Positions 47,121-58,709 of a stretch of 64,000 nucleotides of DNA are shown here, piece after piece (positions within the stretch are counted from its first letter, which is position 1; every line of letters begins with the position of its first letter). The position numbers were made by a program, and so were the translations under genes. The notes beneath the pieces were generated by a model. The model worked only from the letters and a program-made list of their open reading frames with translations, searched no databases and was not told the DNA's origin. The stretch is from Tolypeutes matacus. Lineage: Eukaryota > Chordata > Mammalia > Cingulata > Chlamyphoridae. The stretch spans positions 35,319,856 to 35,383,855 of the forward strand of contig JAKSZT010053764.1 in assembly GCA_026826555.1 (NCBI GenBank), in the 5' to 3' direction.

Positions 47121-48234
47121 CAAGAGAGCAAAATTATGCAGCACATGAAGAAAGCAGCTGCATGTCTCCAACCATAGTAATTTAACCAGTCATTCTTTAA
47201 ACAAAAATGAAGAGGGCAAAAAAAAAAAAAAAAAGAAGCAAATCTGGCAGCACTAATCTCATTTCATTATACTGGCAAACCAAAATATCAGTCATCAAAC
47301 ATATTTGATGGAAAACATTTGTCCATTGTGTTGGAATTCTTAAAAGTGAAACTGACAATATGGTATAGGAATTTAATATCAAATTACATTTGAAGGGCCA
47401 TTTCACTAATTAAGTGAGAAAATGATTTCTAGCTTTCAGCTTAAAAGTATACCCCAGGCAAAATTCCTCAGCATTAAGACAGATCAAGAGTGTTAAAAGA
47501 TTCAGAAAATCTCACACATATACACAGACAAAAGTCAGAACACAGAATGTACACTTTGAAAAGTGAAATACAATATATAAAAGATGCATTACTTATGCAC
47601 AGATAAGTAAGCAGGTTAAGTCGTTATTCAGTATAACACACAAAAAGAAAATTGAGGGAGGCAGTGGCGTGGGAAGAGAGAGAGGAAGTGAAAGAGGGAG
47701 CAAGAGAGACTGACTCGTTGTTCATATTGCTATGGAGTTAGATACTGGCCCCTAGTTTAAGATTTCAAGTTACATAGTCCCTGTTTAAGCACAAGTGGGA
47801 CCTAGCTAAAAGCTCTCATGGGCAGGAAATGTGCTCATAATCATCACACCCTTCTCTAATTCATATTATTCCTTCATCGAAATGTTTGCAAATGGAAGGG
47901 ACATAAACAAAAAACCATTAAATGGGTTTGATTCTTTAATACATTTTTGAACATAAATTCGCAGGAGTGAAAAGTACTTAAGAAATTATTGCTGTATAAG
48001 TAGCTACCTAGTCCACCCACATTCTGGCCAGCCTACATAGAAAGGATATTCAAATCTTAAAGAGGAAGTAAACCTCAAATAATACAATACTGATGGCCCT
48101 TTAATTTAATTTAAATGAGTTTTCAAGACTTCAGAAATAATAGATTTTCTGGATTCTTTGCTATCTCTTTTAGTTCAAGGGATTTGTTATGATTATTAAC
48201 TTTCATGTTAGAGACTCTTTTAAAAAAGGCAAAA
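47121..48234. other. Unique AT-rich DNA
   Basis: Nothing recognised beyond an A17 run at 47,218-47,234 and a purine-rich patch at about 47,655-47,710. Confidence 0.35.
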
Positions 48235-48683
48235 GACCTCCATTTCTTTTAGTATGGTAGAACAAATATACCAAATGATCCTCCCATCAAAAACAACCCA
48301 TACAATGTAAGAGAATTTTTTTAAATTTTTAATTTGTCAGTGAGCTGGAAAGAAAATTCTCAGAATCAAAAACTAAATGAAGAAGAATACAGAGATATAA
48401 AGATGTCATTGAAGTTGTCTTCTTCATTGAAAGTATTTGCCTAAAACAGGTGATACTGACCTCTGATTTACAGGGCATTTAGGGCACTGGGAACAGAAGG
48501 CAGATCTTGGGGAATGTCTAAAATGAGGGATTTGATAGAGATGTCAATTTCTGAACACTTCATAAAGCTGAAACACCTTCCCAAGGGTCTACAAGGAAAA
48601 TTTTACCTGGATGAAGGAGTAGAAATCTCCCCTAAGAGTTTATCATAAATACATGCAATGAATTTAAGTAAATAAAAAGAAGA
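48235..48683 (+). mobile_element. Old L1 5' part, interrupted
   Basis: tccatttcttttagtatggtagaacaaat and later gatttacagggcatttagggc text fit an old L1 upstream/ORF1 region. It continues at 50,701, because the younger ORF2-less L1 sits between. Confidence 0.45.
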
Positions 48684-49377
48684 TTAAAATATGAGCAAGA
48701 GAGGATTGTGGGAAGATGGTGACAGACTAACAGGCAGATCTGAACGCTCTCCCAAAAACAATGGAGAAAGAGCCAAAGCTGTCAGAGAAACCTGCTTTGG
48801 TGGTCAGCAGACCAAGACAGTGCTACACAACTCCCAGTTCGGTGAGGGACAGAGAGATGATAAAGCCAAAATGACAAATGTGAGTTACCAAGCCCACATG
48901 GCAGCCAGAAAGCCGCACGACCAAGATATTAAGCTGGGGTAAAACACCTGGCTCACTGCAGCTGACTGAGAGGGGAGCAGACATCTTCTTCCCTGTCAGC
49001 TGTTTCAAGGGAAAAGAGAGGGAGGTCCAGGTACTTTTCTTCAGTGAATTTGGCCAGCAGAGCCCACTTTGAATCTCCAATCTGGAGATTCAACACAGGA
49101 ACACAGGAAAGCCAACACTGAAACACCTCTGTGGAAAGGTGCACTGACTAGCGCCATCTGCTGGTCAGTCTTGAAAATGCATGGACAAAACCTCTTGTCC
49201 ATGCTCTCTGCAGCCAACCCCTGGGAGAAAATCAGCACACCTTAGTGAGTCCCTGGCCTGATTTTGAAAACTTAAGCTGGGCAATTTTAAAGACTGAGAA
49301 TAAGTTGAACCAAATATCAAAGAAGAGCTGTGAAAAAAAATAGGCAAGAGAAAAAGACAAGAGAACAAAAAGAGAAG

Positions 49378-50545
49378 AGAATGGAAAAAATGGAACAGGG
49401 TCTCAGGGAATTGAAAAACAACATGAAATGTGCAAACATTCATGGAAAAGGGGCAGAAAGATATTTGAGGAAATAATGACTGGAAACTTCCCAACCCTTA
49501 TGAAGGACATAAATATCAATATCTGTAGCAGTTTGATATTGTCTATGAATTCCAAAAAGTGGATATTGTATTATGTTTGTAAACTGATTTTTTTCCTCTG
49601 GGCGTATTAGATTATATTGGATTCAGAGGTTTCATTTTTACTTGATTAAATAATGATTGGGCCATGTCAGTAGGACTTGAGTCCCCGTCCCCTTGGTGGG
49701 CAGGTACTCACAGAAAAATTGCACCACAGAGAAGGGAGGTTGGAGTTTTGAGCTGGAGCCCTGGAAAGTAAACATGCAGGAGAAAAACAAGAGGAATAGA
49801 GACAGCTCCATAGACATAGGAAAGGCCCTGGGAAGAAAGACAAGCTGTTCGCCTGATAGTTCACAGCTGACCTTGTGGAGGGAACACAGCAGTTGAGCCC
49901 AGAGGGAAATGAGCCCCAGGAGAGAGATGAGATTTATCCCAACTTACAGCTGATATTGGAAGAAGCTGGGACAGTGGAGCCTTAAGAGGAAGAGCAAAGC
50001 TGAATGTCAGCAGCTATCTTGCTCCAACACATGGCAACAGACTTTGGTGAGGGAAGTAATTTACACTTTATAGCCTGGTAACTGTAAGCTTCTACCCCAA
50101 AGAAATACCCCTTATAAAAGCCAACAGATTTCTGGTATTTTGCATCAGCACCCCTTTGGCTGGCTAATACAGTATCCAAGAAGGACAACACACTGCAAAC
50201 AGAATAAATCTGAATAGACCTACCCCGAGACACCTGCTATTCAGAATGACAAATATCAGAAATAAAGAGGATTCTGAAAGCAGCAAGAGAAAAGCAAAGC
50301 ATCACGTACAAGGGAAACTCAATAAGATTAAGTGCTGACCTCTCATCAAAAACCATGGAGGAAAGAAAAAGTGATATGATATATTTAAGGTATTGAAAGA
50401 GAAAAACTACCAGCCAAGAATTCTATATCTGGTAAAGCTGTCCTTCAAAAATGAGGGTGAGTTCAAAATCTTAACAGAAAAATAAAAATTGATAAAATAT
50501 GTTATCAAAAGACCAGATTTGCAAAAGATACTAAAGAGGGTGCTG
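49378..50545 (+). pseudogene. L1 ORF1 fragment, split by an LTR
   Basis: First part (49,378-49,523): MEKMEQGLRELKNNMKCANI-like text, then EEIMTGNFPTLMKDINI, the RRM core seen at 2,054-2,986. Most of the coiled coil is missing. Second part (50,172-50,545): IQEGQHTANRIN-like text, RILKAAREKQSITYKGNSI, SADLSSKTMEERK, and NYQPRILYLVKLSF with later stops. Joining the two sides by eye shows the LTR entered after the codons for DINI. The C-terminal domain is decayed by stops. Confidence 0.82.
49524..50171 (+). mobile_element. Solo LTR, ERVL/MaLR type, inside L1 ORF1
   Basis: Starts tgtagcagtttgatattg and ends ctggctaataca. Polyadenylation-type block aaataccccttataaaagcc. Flanked by atatc (49,519-49,523) and gtatc (50,172-50,176), a 5-bp duplication with one difference. 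Shares its body (gctgttcgcctgatagttcacagctgacc) with 55,458-56,119 and 58,710-59,572. Confidence 0.9.
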
Positions 50546-51350
50546 CACATTACTATTATTATTGAAATAATGAAAATGTTTTAATAATGATTGAAGTGAT
50601 GAACATACTATGTGATTAGCCAAATACCATTGATTGTACACTTTGGATAAATTGTATGCTTTATTAATATATATCAAAAAAATGATTTTAAAAATATATG
50701 AGCAAGAAACTATTTTAAATGACCAAGAACATTTAGGGAGAAAAAAAGAACATCTCAAAAAAAATGTAATAATTAAAATTAAAAACACAAAGGATAAGTT
50801 TAAAAGACTATCAGATGCAACTAAAGAGAGAACTACATGATTGGAAAATATTTCTGAAGAAATTATTCAGACTATAGTATGGAAACAAAGAAATATAAAA
50901 TGTAAAAAATATGTTAAAAGATAGAGAATAAAGCTGTAGTTTCTAACATATATCTAACTGGCATTTCCAGATGAAGAGGAAAGAAATATGAGGGCTGAGA
51001 CAATAACTGAAGCAAAATTGCTGAAAATATTCTAGAACTGTCTAAAAAATTAAAAAAAATAAAAAATATCAAGCTACAGACTTAAGAAGTCCAAAAACAA
51101 ACCCAATCAAGGTAAATAAATATAAATCCATACCATAACACACCATAGGAATTTGCAGAACACAACTATCAACAAAAAATAAAACCAAAATAAATCATTT
51201 AAAACTGACAGGAAGAAGAAAGATTACCTTCAAAGGAACAACAATTTGACTGAGTGCTGACTTCTCAACAGCAACACTGAATACAGCAGACAGAGGGGGA
51301 AATATTTTGAAGATATTGTGAGAAAATAATTGTCAAAAACAGCTGCTTTT

Positions 51351-51389
51351 TTTTATGATTTTTTTATCTAGGTAATTTAGAATTACCTA

Positions 51390-51421
<32 letters not shown>

Positions 51422-51500
51422 ATCGGGAGGTCCCGGGGATCGAACCCAGGTTCCTCCATATGGGAGATGGACGCCTAACCATTTGAGCCACATCCGTCCC
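51351..51500 (-). mobile_element. Minimal DAS-type SINE with a double tail
   Basis: The sense strand is minus: gggacggatgtggctcaaatgg (A box), gggttcgatccccgggacctccc (B box), then a run of about 22 A, then about 50 bp of non-SINE sequence containing a 23-bp palindrome (51,368-51,390, ctaggtaatt arms), then a second A-rich tail. The 17-bp duplication caaaaacagctgctttt at 51,334-51,350 and caaaaacagatgctttt at 51,501-51,517 encloses all of it, so the extra 50 bp came with the insertion. Confidence 0.9.
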
Positions 51501-51691
51501 CAAAAACAGATGCTTTTTAAAAGAAATTCTAAAGGATGTTCTTTAAATGGAAAGGAAAGGAATTCCCAATGGAGTCTGAGATGCAAGAAAGAATGAAGAG
51601 CATAGAAACCACAGAACAAGAATAAAAAGTGCTAAACACATGAATAAACCCAAATCAAATGCTGACTGCTTAACAGAATAAGAATAAAAAT

Positions 51692-51742
51692 TAAGAATAA
51701 GAAGGAGGAGGAGGAGGGAGAGGAGGAGGAGGAGGAGAAGTT
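51692..51742. repeat. (GGA)n microsatellite
   Basis: Run of gaggaggagg units with one interruption (gggagagg). Confidence 0.95.
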
Positions 51743-52084
51743 GTTGTGAGATTTAAAAATCTTTTTCTTTCCAAGGAACTAGAGCAGGAACATGCCTACT
51801 ACCTACCTTTGCCCATGTAGATGGACAACACTATAGGAATGATGTTCAAACAAATTAGAAGGAACCTTGATCCCTAAATGACTGTATGGATCCATTTTGC
51901 CAGTTGGTCCACTCACCTCAGAAATGGTGTGTGAAAGAGAAATTAATCTCTATGATCTTTAATTCATTGTATTTTTGGAAATTAGACTGTACCCAAATCT
52001 AAATTTAATATTTATATCCCAGTCATTAAATTTAGTGACACCCACCTGACTTAGATAATACTGTTGTAAAGTATCTTATATAAT

Positions 52085-52430
52085 GCTAGAAATGTATATA
52101 CCTAATAGTATAAACTCAGTGACACAAACAGACATCTGCACACCAATGTTCATAGCAACATTATTCACCATTGCCAAAAATTGGAAACAACCCAGGTGTC
52201 CATCAACAGGCAAATGGATAAACAAACTGATGTCTATTCACACAATGGAATATTATGCAGCTGTAAGAAGAAATGAAGTTGTAAAGCATATGACAACATG
52301 GATGAACCTGGAGGAAATTATGTTGAGCGAAGCAAGCCAGACACAAAAGGACAAATACTGTATGAATGCGTTACTATGAACCAAATATATTGTATAACAT
52401 ATTGTTTGATTCAAAAAAAAAAATTTTATA
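52085..52430 (+). pseudogene. L1 ORF2 C-terminal end
   Basis: An open frame of about 98 codons shows the classic tail of L1 ORF2 protein: TPMFIATLFTIAKNWKQPRC, STGKWINKLMSIHTMEYYAA, TTWMNLEEIMLSEASQTQKD and KYCMN. It is unusually well preserved compared with neighbouring old L1 text, but nothing upstream in the same frame continues it, so it is a truncated relic. Confidence 0.92.
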
Positions 52431-52559
52431 TGTATCCATTACATTTAATTGAGAAATGTATATATTTATTCATCTATGTTTACTTTTTAGTTTTTAATTG
52501 TTTATATTTTCAATTATTAAATGTACAAAATAAAGGGAAAAAAGAAATCTGGAAAAAAA

Positions 52560-52910
52560 TTTTTTTTAAATAATGGTAGGACTACAAAGAAATAAACGAA
52601 TATACCACAGTAATGAGAGTTTCACACAATCCTCTCATGCATGCTTAAAAGCATCAATAATGATACAGATAATTTTATCAACACAATTAATAAGTTTGAA
52701 CTAATGGACATATTTATAACATTAATGCCAAAAATGGTGCAAGCATACATGGAATTTTTATGAAAAAATGAACACATGCAGGGCCATAAAGGTAGTATCA
52801 ATAAACCTCAAAGGATTGCTATTTATATAGGCTACATTTTCTGAATAAAATTCAATTAAGTTAGAAATTAGGGAAAATATAACTATAAAAATTAATTTGG
52901 AATTTAAGAA
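52560..52910 (+). mobile_element. Old L1 ORF2 fragment
   Basis: aggactacaaagaaataaacg..., tgatacagataattttatcaacacaattaataagtttgaac and aacctcaaaggattgctatttatataggctac resemble decayed internal ORF2 text. Confidence 0.5.
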
Positions 52911-53439
52911 ACATGCTTCTAAGTGCCATGTGGTATGAGAGAGAATGATAAGATACTCACCATAGCTGTTCTAGGTGGTACCATGTGTCTATTTCTTACC
53001 AATATATTGTGAATGAAAGTGATATATAATTAATACTGATTGAACTTCTCCACACTTTTCTCCTTTCTTCAGTGATTTTGGAGGCAAAGTATTAAAGATG
53101 GTAGAGGTACAAAATGGAAGAAGCCTAGGTTCTTGTGTCGCCTCTTCCAGAGTATCTACCTTAACAAAACCACCGAAACAAAAATATCTGCATGGGACTC
53201 TAAAAAAGTGATAAAATAAGCCTTTACTATTTTATACCACTAAGATTTTTCAGTTGTTTGTTATAGCAGCTAGTGCAACTTATGCTGACCAGCACAGTTG
53301 GATCAGATTCCATAATATTATAAGTGGGAACTTGTATTACCTCTCCTTCTTCTTTGAGTGTATAGGCAAAATTCTCTCAAAAGCTAGAGAGGGGAGTAAC
53401 TTCTTAAGCTGAGTTCACCATAAGTCATATAGGTTAAGA
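52911..53439. other. Unique DNA
   Basis: The text at 53,225-53,280 (tataccactaagatttttcagttgtttgttatagcagctagtgc) resembles the 3' end of an old MaLR LTR. Nothing else is recognised. Confidence 0.35.
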
Positions 53440-53685
53440 AGTCTAGTCTTTAGAGTCAGACAGACATGAGTTTGAATCCTGGCTCTCCAATTTACTTGCT
53501 GTTTGTCCTTGGATCAATCACTACTCTTTCCCTTTCTGAGGCCCAGCTTCTTCATCTGTAAAATAGGTATAATCCTTTCAACTTTAAGCAGTTGTTATGA
53601 GGTTTAAATTAAATAATAAAAAAATAGGTAAAATTCTTAGTGTGGTGCCTCACTCATAGTAGATACCATCATTATTATTTTTTAA
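53440..53685 (+). repeat. MIR SINE, nearly complete
   Basis: Sense MIR order: agagtcagacagacatgagtttgaatcctgg, tttacttgctgtttgtccttggatcaatcac, cttcttcatctgtaaaataggtataat and agtgtggtgcctcactcatagtag. About 245 bp, well preserved for its age. Confidence 0.88.
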
Positions 53686-55452
53686 AAACTGTTTTATTTT
53701 AAAACTATATACCTCCTTTAGAACCAATAATTTCTTTGTCCTTTCTGCACTCAGCCCTCCCCACATCCCTGGCCAAAATTTTTTCTCTTCCTATCAGCTG
53801 TCACCCACATGTGATTATATCAGCCTTGAGAGGAACAAAAAGAATAAATAGTGAGAGGATCCAAGGTCATACTGACAGCCAAACACCAATATGAAGTCCC
53901 ATGATCTACAGAAGCTGGACTCCAAAGCCACCATGAATGCAATTCCAACCCAGTAAGTCCCAGCCCAATTCAGTGATGGCTCCTGATTTTTGGTAATGTG
54001 AGAGTTTATTTTAGCCTTCCAAATAAGCCCCTATTTTACTTGGGCAAATTTAGATAGTGATTTTCTGTTCTTTACTAGCAAGGAGTCTAGACTAGTACAA
54101 CTTAGTGACATAACTTGACCCATTATTTTTTCCCTGACTCTAAAGTAGCAGAGGCTTTATATACATAACACCAAAACAACCAGGCAAAAAAGCTACATCT
54201 ACCCAAGCTCATTTGAAGAACATATTTGATCCTTATTTCACTAAGTAAATGCCATTGATGGTCTGAAAAGAACATTTGTAGCATTCCCATGTGTGGGGAT
54301 GGGCTCATTCCCCCACTCATTTCCTTCGGGGAATTATCAATTCCTTTGAAATCTTGTGCATATAAGTAAAACAGAAGCCCCTGGACAGCAACATTTCTCA
54401 TTTAGTCCTTGTTCCGAAATAATCCAAATGTATTCATAGTTCAAAATTCCATTGACATCCCTTTAAATAAAAATTAGAAATTAAACCATTAACCTAAAGA
54501 CAAATAATGTATACTGTGACAAAGAGCTCAAAGAAATTGAGAGAAGAATTTAAAATAAAGACGCCAGATAAAAATTTTAAAGTACTTTGCTTCCTCCAAC
54601 TTGTTCAATTCATTTGCCAATGTCTTCATGAAAGCAAATATATTTAAAACTCCCCTCAAGACTACTTATAAAATCAGGAGCCCTGCTCAAAGACAGCCAT
54701 TGGATTTGTGCAGGGTTCTGGAACCACGAAATGTGTGGCTACTATTGACAGATTAGGCTTTTATCTAATTGGGGTGCTCATGCTAGGAGCATGAAAAACT
54801 AAACTGCATTCCAACTTCTACTGGAGGCAACTTGGAGTTACTGCATTGAAGCACCTCTGATGCCATACTTTGATATCTTGATTAACAAATCCTGAGAGAG
54901 AAAGTGCCTTCAGAAAGTCAATTTGATTGCCAAAGACATTGGGAGATCTGTCTCCTCAGCAGTGCCATCTTTAGTTAAAGAGGAAGACATTGAAGATAGT
55001 TCAGAAACTATCCTTTAATTATGGTGGATCTATAATGGAGAAATTACCACTACCAGGTTTCCACAGCTTAGTCATGGGAATGGGGCAGATATCAACTGTT
55101 TGGTGGGCCCTCCAAACTGAAAGACAGAAAAGCCTACTGAATATGTTGAAACCACTGGACACAGATACCCACTCCTGAGGGAAGGAAGAAAAGACTAGAC
55201 TTCTTCCTTTCTTCAACCTCCATATCCAGTCAATACCCAAGTCCTATAGATATTCCCTCTGAAATATGCCTTAAACTTGCCCCCTCTTCTCCTACTATCA
55301 ATACATTCATTAAAGCCATCATCAATTCTCTACTATGGCCTGCTAACTGGTCCCTTTATCCAAATATCAGTTCCCTCCAAAATTGCTATGTGATCTTTTA
55401 TTATGGTACATAAATATTATCCTCTATTAAAACTCTCTAAAGGCATCCCTTC
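53686..55452. other. Mostly unique DNA
   Basis: No gene recognised. Open frames at 54,123-54,401 (minus) and 54,990-55,240 (both strands) have no domain. Confidence 0.35.
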
Positions 55453-55457
55453 ATATC

Positions 55458-56119
55458 TGTAGCACTTTGGTATTGTTTATGAATTCCAAAATTAGAGATT
55501 GGATTATATTTGTAAACAAGTCTGTTCTTCTGGGCATATTAGATTGTATTAGAGTCAGAGATTTCACTTTTACTTGATTAAATTATGATTAAGGCTTTGA
55601 TTTGGCCAGTAGGACATTGAGTCTCTGCCCCCGTGGTGGGAGGGGTCTCACAGAGAAAACAACATGACAGAGGAGATAGAGTTTTGATGCTGGAGCCCAG
55701 GGAAGTAAATGCATGGAAAAGGAGAACACAGAAGTATATACACAGGAAGAGAGAGTGTTCCATAGACATGGCTCCGGGAAGACAGAGTGCTCCATAGACA
55801 GGGCTCTGGGAAGACTGATGAGCCTGATAGTCTACAGCTGACCTTATGGAGAAAGCAGAGCAGCTGAGCCAAGAAAGAAATGAGCCCCAGGGAGAAAGAT
55901 AAGACTTATGCCTGCCTACAGCTGAGATAGAAGAGCCTTAAGAGAAAAGAGGAAGGCTGAACCCTCACAGACATCTCCCACCATCTTGCTTCAACATGTG
56001 GCAACAGAGTTTGCTGAGGAAGTAATTTTTGAATTGGACTCTTTAGGGCCTTGTAACTGTAGACTTCCACCCCCAAAAATACCCTTTATAAAAGCCATCA
56101 GCTTTGGCTGACTAATACA
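55458..56119 (+). mobile_element. Solo LTR, ERVL/MaLR type
   Basis: Starts tgtagcactttggtattg and ends ctgactaataca, with the taccctttataaaagcc polyadenylation-type block. Flanks are atatc (55,453-55,457) and gtatc (56,120-56,124). The interior contains a local duplication of catagacatggctccgggaagacagag (about 55,762-55,812). Same family as 49,524-50,171. Confidence 0.9.
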
Positions 56120-56263
56120 GTATCCTACAAATCTGGGAAAAGGGTTCATAAAGCCCTTGAAATTCCATGCAAACTTTTATGTATATTCACATTTATTTTT
56201 TTCTGAAAAAGGCTACTATAACTTTCTGCATATTGTCAAAAGGATCCTTAAGCTGAAAAACTT
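56120..56263. other. Spacer between LTR and L1
   Basis: Short unassigned DNA. Confidence 0.35.
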
Positions 56264-56282
56264 AAGAACCATCAGACCACAT

Positions 56283-57688
56283 TCTCTAATAGAGTGGCAA
56301 GAATCCCTAGAGTAAATGGGCAGTGCCTAGCAAAGGAGGACAGACTGATATGCCAGGCCCTTAATATTGATGCTTGTACTTATGAACCTCATTCTTGTGA
56401 AAATGAAACTTAGCTAAGTATTATCTATTGCCTAAGAGTTATGTCCTGAAGCCTCCTTGTTGCTCAAATGTGGCCTCTTTCTAAGCCAAATGCAATTTAT
56501 AAACTCACTACCTTCCCCACACATGCACATGGGACATGACTCCCAGGATGAGCCTCCCTGGCATTGAGGGATTATTATCAAGCACCAAATAGTGATGCAT
56601 TTGGAAAAATACTTTGACCAAAAGGAGGAAATATTACATACAAATGAGTTTTTAATGGCTAAGAGATTTCAAAGTGAATAAGGAGGTCATTGCAGAGGTT
56701 ATGCTTATGCATGCCTCAGGATGATCTCACTAAATGCCACAGTAAACTGTGTCTCAAAAGTGGGACTCCTGAGGGCTCTAGAGACATCTAAACACTACAG
56801 ACAGGGCAGACAATCTCAGGAATTCAGCACCCTGTCAGTGGGCCTTATCTTGGAATATATGTTCCCCAATGTAACAGAGTTAGACTTATTTATAATTTCC
56901 TTACACATGGCTTTTCTGTCCCTTTTATTTGAACCTATAATTAGCACTATACCTGTTAAATATATGTACCAGAAACTTAAATCTTCTGGTTGTTCATATG
57001 CCCCAAACCATGAATCTCAGCACAGTTGCAGCCGGTACCTACTCTCCAGTTCATCAGACTCACCCAAGACAACTAACAAAATGATGATGATGGACAATGC
57101 CCATCCTCAAAAAACAGAGTATCTACAACTACAAGCAAGACAGTTCCACTCATCTGCCCCATGGGATCTAAGCCCTCTCTCAATTGGAAGCAGAGTAGGC
57201 ATCACCATCCTAAAATCCTCAAGACTGAAGAGTGAAAAAACGTAAGATGGGAATGCTACTATGGACTAAAGTAGACATTTTATTATTCTAACAATGGAAG
57301 AACTTGTAATGTTGATATTAAAGGCAGTGGCCACCAGAGGTTCTGAAGGGAAGAAAAGGGAAGAATAGATGTAACATGGGGCATTTTTGGGACATTGGAA
57401 TTGTTCTGAATGACATTGCCATGAAGGATACAGGCCATTATACATTTTGTCAAAACCTATAAAAATGTGCAGTGAAAAGTATAAACTATAATGTGAACTA
57501 TTGACCATGGTTAGTAAGAATGCTTCAGTATGTGTTCATCAATTGTAACAAATGTACCGCACTAATCAAAGATGTTGTTAATGGGGGAAAGTCTGGAAGG
57601 GGGAGGGGTGGGGTATATGGGAATCCCCCTATATTTTCGATGTTTCATTTATGTAATCTAAAGCTTCTTTAAAAATAAAATTTTAAAA
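56283..57688 (+). mobile_element. 5'-truncated L1, 3' module 2 only
   Basis: A 1.4-kb insertion with a 19-bp duplication carrying three differences (56,264-56,282 and 57,689-57,707; aagaacca...agacca). It covers module 2 of the long 3' region seen at 39,735-41,325, including the tccttgttgctcaaatgtggcc, gatgagcctccctggca and attgtaacaaatgtaccgc blocks, a G-rich tract (57,582-57,621) and the terminal atgtaatctaaagc. A 174-codon open frame (56,721-57,245) lies inside it. Confidence 0.9.
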
Positions 57689-57707
57689 AAGAACCAGAAG
57701 ACCATAT

Positions 57708-58367
57708 GCTAAGTCTTAACTATTTTTCTTTGCATGCAAGATCACCCCTGAACTAGCCTCTGCCTATCTTTCCAGCCATACTGCCTGCTGCTCTGATATG
57801 GGTTCTAGCCATTCAGAATGTTTCCTACCTCTTGGACTTGGCCTCACATGGTACCTTCTCCCTTCAAATTTCACTTGTTTCCCTCCTAAACAGCGAGCTC
57901 CATGAGGGCAAAAATCATGGCTGAACCATCTCTGTAGAAATGCCCACACTTTCAAAGTGGCCCATGATGGAATCCACTTCCTTGAATATACTGTTTTGCT
58001 CCCTCACATTATTTATTATCTGCGGTATTAGTCCTTCTATTTTTCCAGGCCTAGACTCCAGTGAGCTGGAGTTATACAACTCTGGGGACATCATTCACCT
58101 AGAATACAATGTACAATATAGCAGCCCAGCCTTTAATAGTCTGATGAAAGATCCAGGCCTTATATTCCTAAATATGGTCTCATGTACACAGAATTTACCC
58201 AGAATTTCAGCAGATCTACATTCCATTTGTAAGAATTCAATGACCCAGGTTACAAATGTCTGATCTATGATAACATAGTTTCTGTTGTCAGAAAGTGACA
58301 TGGAATGCATTCTTTATTCACCCTCGGTACTTTAATAACAACAGCAAAAATAAAATCTTTCTTTTTT
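57708..58367 (+). other. Mostly unique DNA with an L2-like piece
   Basis: The text at about 57,885-57,935 (aacagcgagctccatgagggcaaaaatcatgg) resembles the 3' region of an L2 element. The 107-codon frame at 57,940-58,263 shows no domain. Confidence 0.35.
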
Positions 58368-58709
58368 AAGAGCAGAGATTTTTTTAAAATATATTTTTTA
58401 ATTTTTAAAGATATTTAGATTCAATAAATGTTACACAAAAAATATAAGGATTCCCATATGCCACACTCCCCACACCTCCCACATCCTCCCACATAAACAA
58501 CATCCTTCATTAGTGTGGCACATTCATTGCAATTGATAAACAAATCCTGAGGCATTGCCACTGAGCATGGGCATTAGTTCACATTGTAGTTTACACTCTC
58601 TCACACACAATTCTGCAGGTTATGGGAAGATATATAATGGCCTATATCTGTCATTGTAATGTCATTCAGGACGATTCCCAAGTCCCAAAAAAGCTCCCGT
58701 ATTACACCT

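Larger units (their letters stand above)
48701..50683 (+). mobile_element. ORF2-less (half-LINE-like) L1, itself split by an LTR
   Basis: Contains an L1 5' UTR (agaggattgtgggaagatgg onward), a shortened ORF1 and then, with no ORF2, a 3' UTR (ccattgattgtacactttgg...aattgtatg) and a short A tail. Flanks match: ttaaaatatgagcaaga at 48,684-48,700, and the same sequence with a 3-base difference at about 50,686-50,706. The LTR at 49,524-50,171 lies inside ORF1. Without it the element is about 1.33 kb. Matching target-site duplications around an ORF2-less body show that it was mobilised in this form or lost ORF2 later by exact deletion. Confidence 0.8.
50701..51991 (+). mobile_element. Old L1 relic (continuation)
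   Basis: Downstream half of the old L1 begun at 48,235. The text near 51,240-51,330 and 51,510-51,540 encodes decayed ORF1 C-terminal blocks (LSADFSTATLNTA, then LKEILKDVL). A SINE sits between them. Confidence 0.6.

Noticed and set aside
48691..49238. Several short open frames on both strands
   Set aside because: All lie in an L1 5' UTR; no domain.
49524..56119. One provirus with LTRs at 49,524 and 55,458
   Set aside because: The flanks of the first LTR are continuous L1 ORF1 on both sides and the DNA between the LTRs is L1, SINE and MIR, not retroviral.
56721..57245. A host gene of 174 codons
   Set aside because: It lies wholly inside a flanked L1 3' insertion and has broken counterparts in other copies; kept only as a finding about the L1 family.
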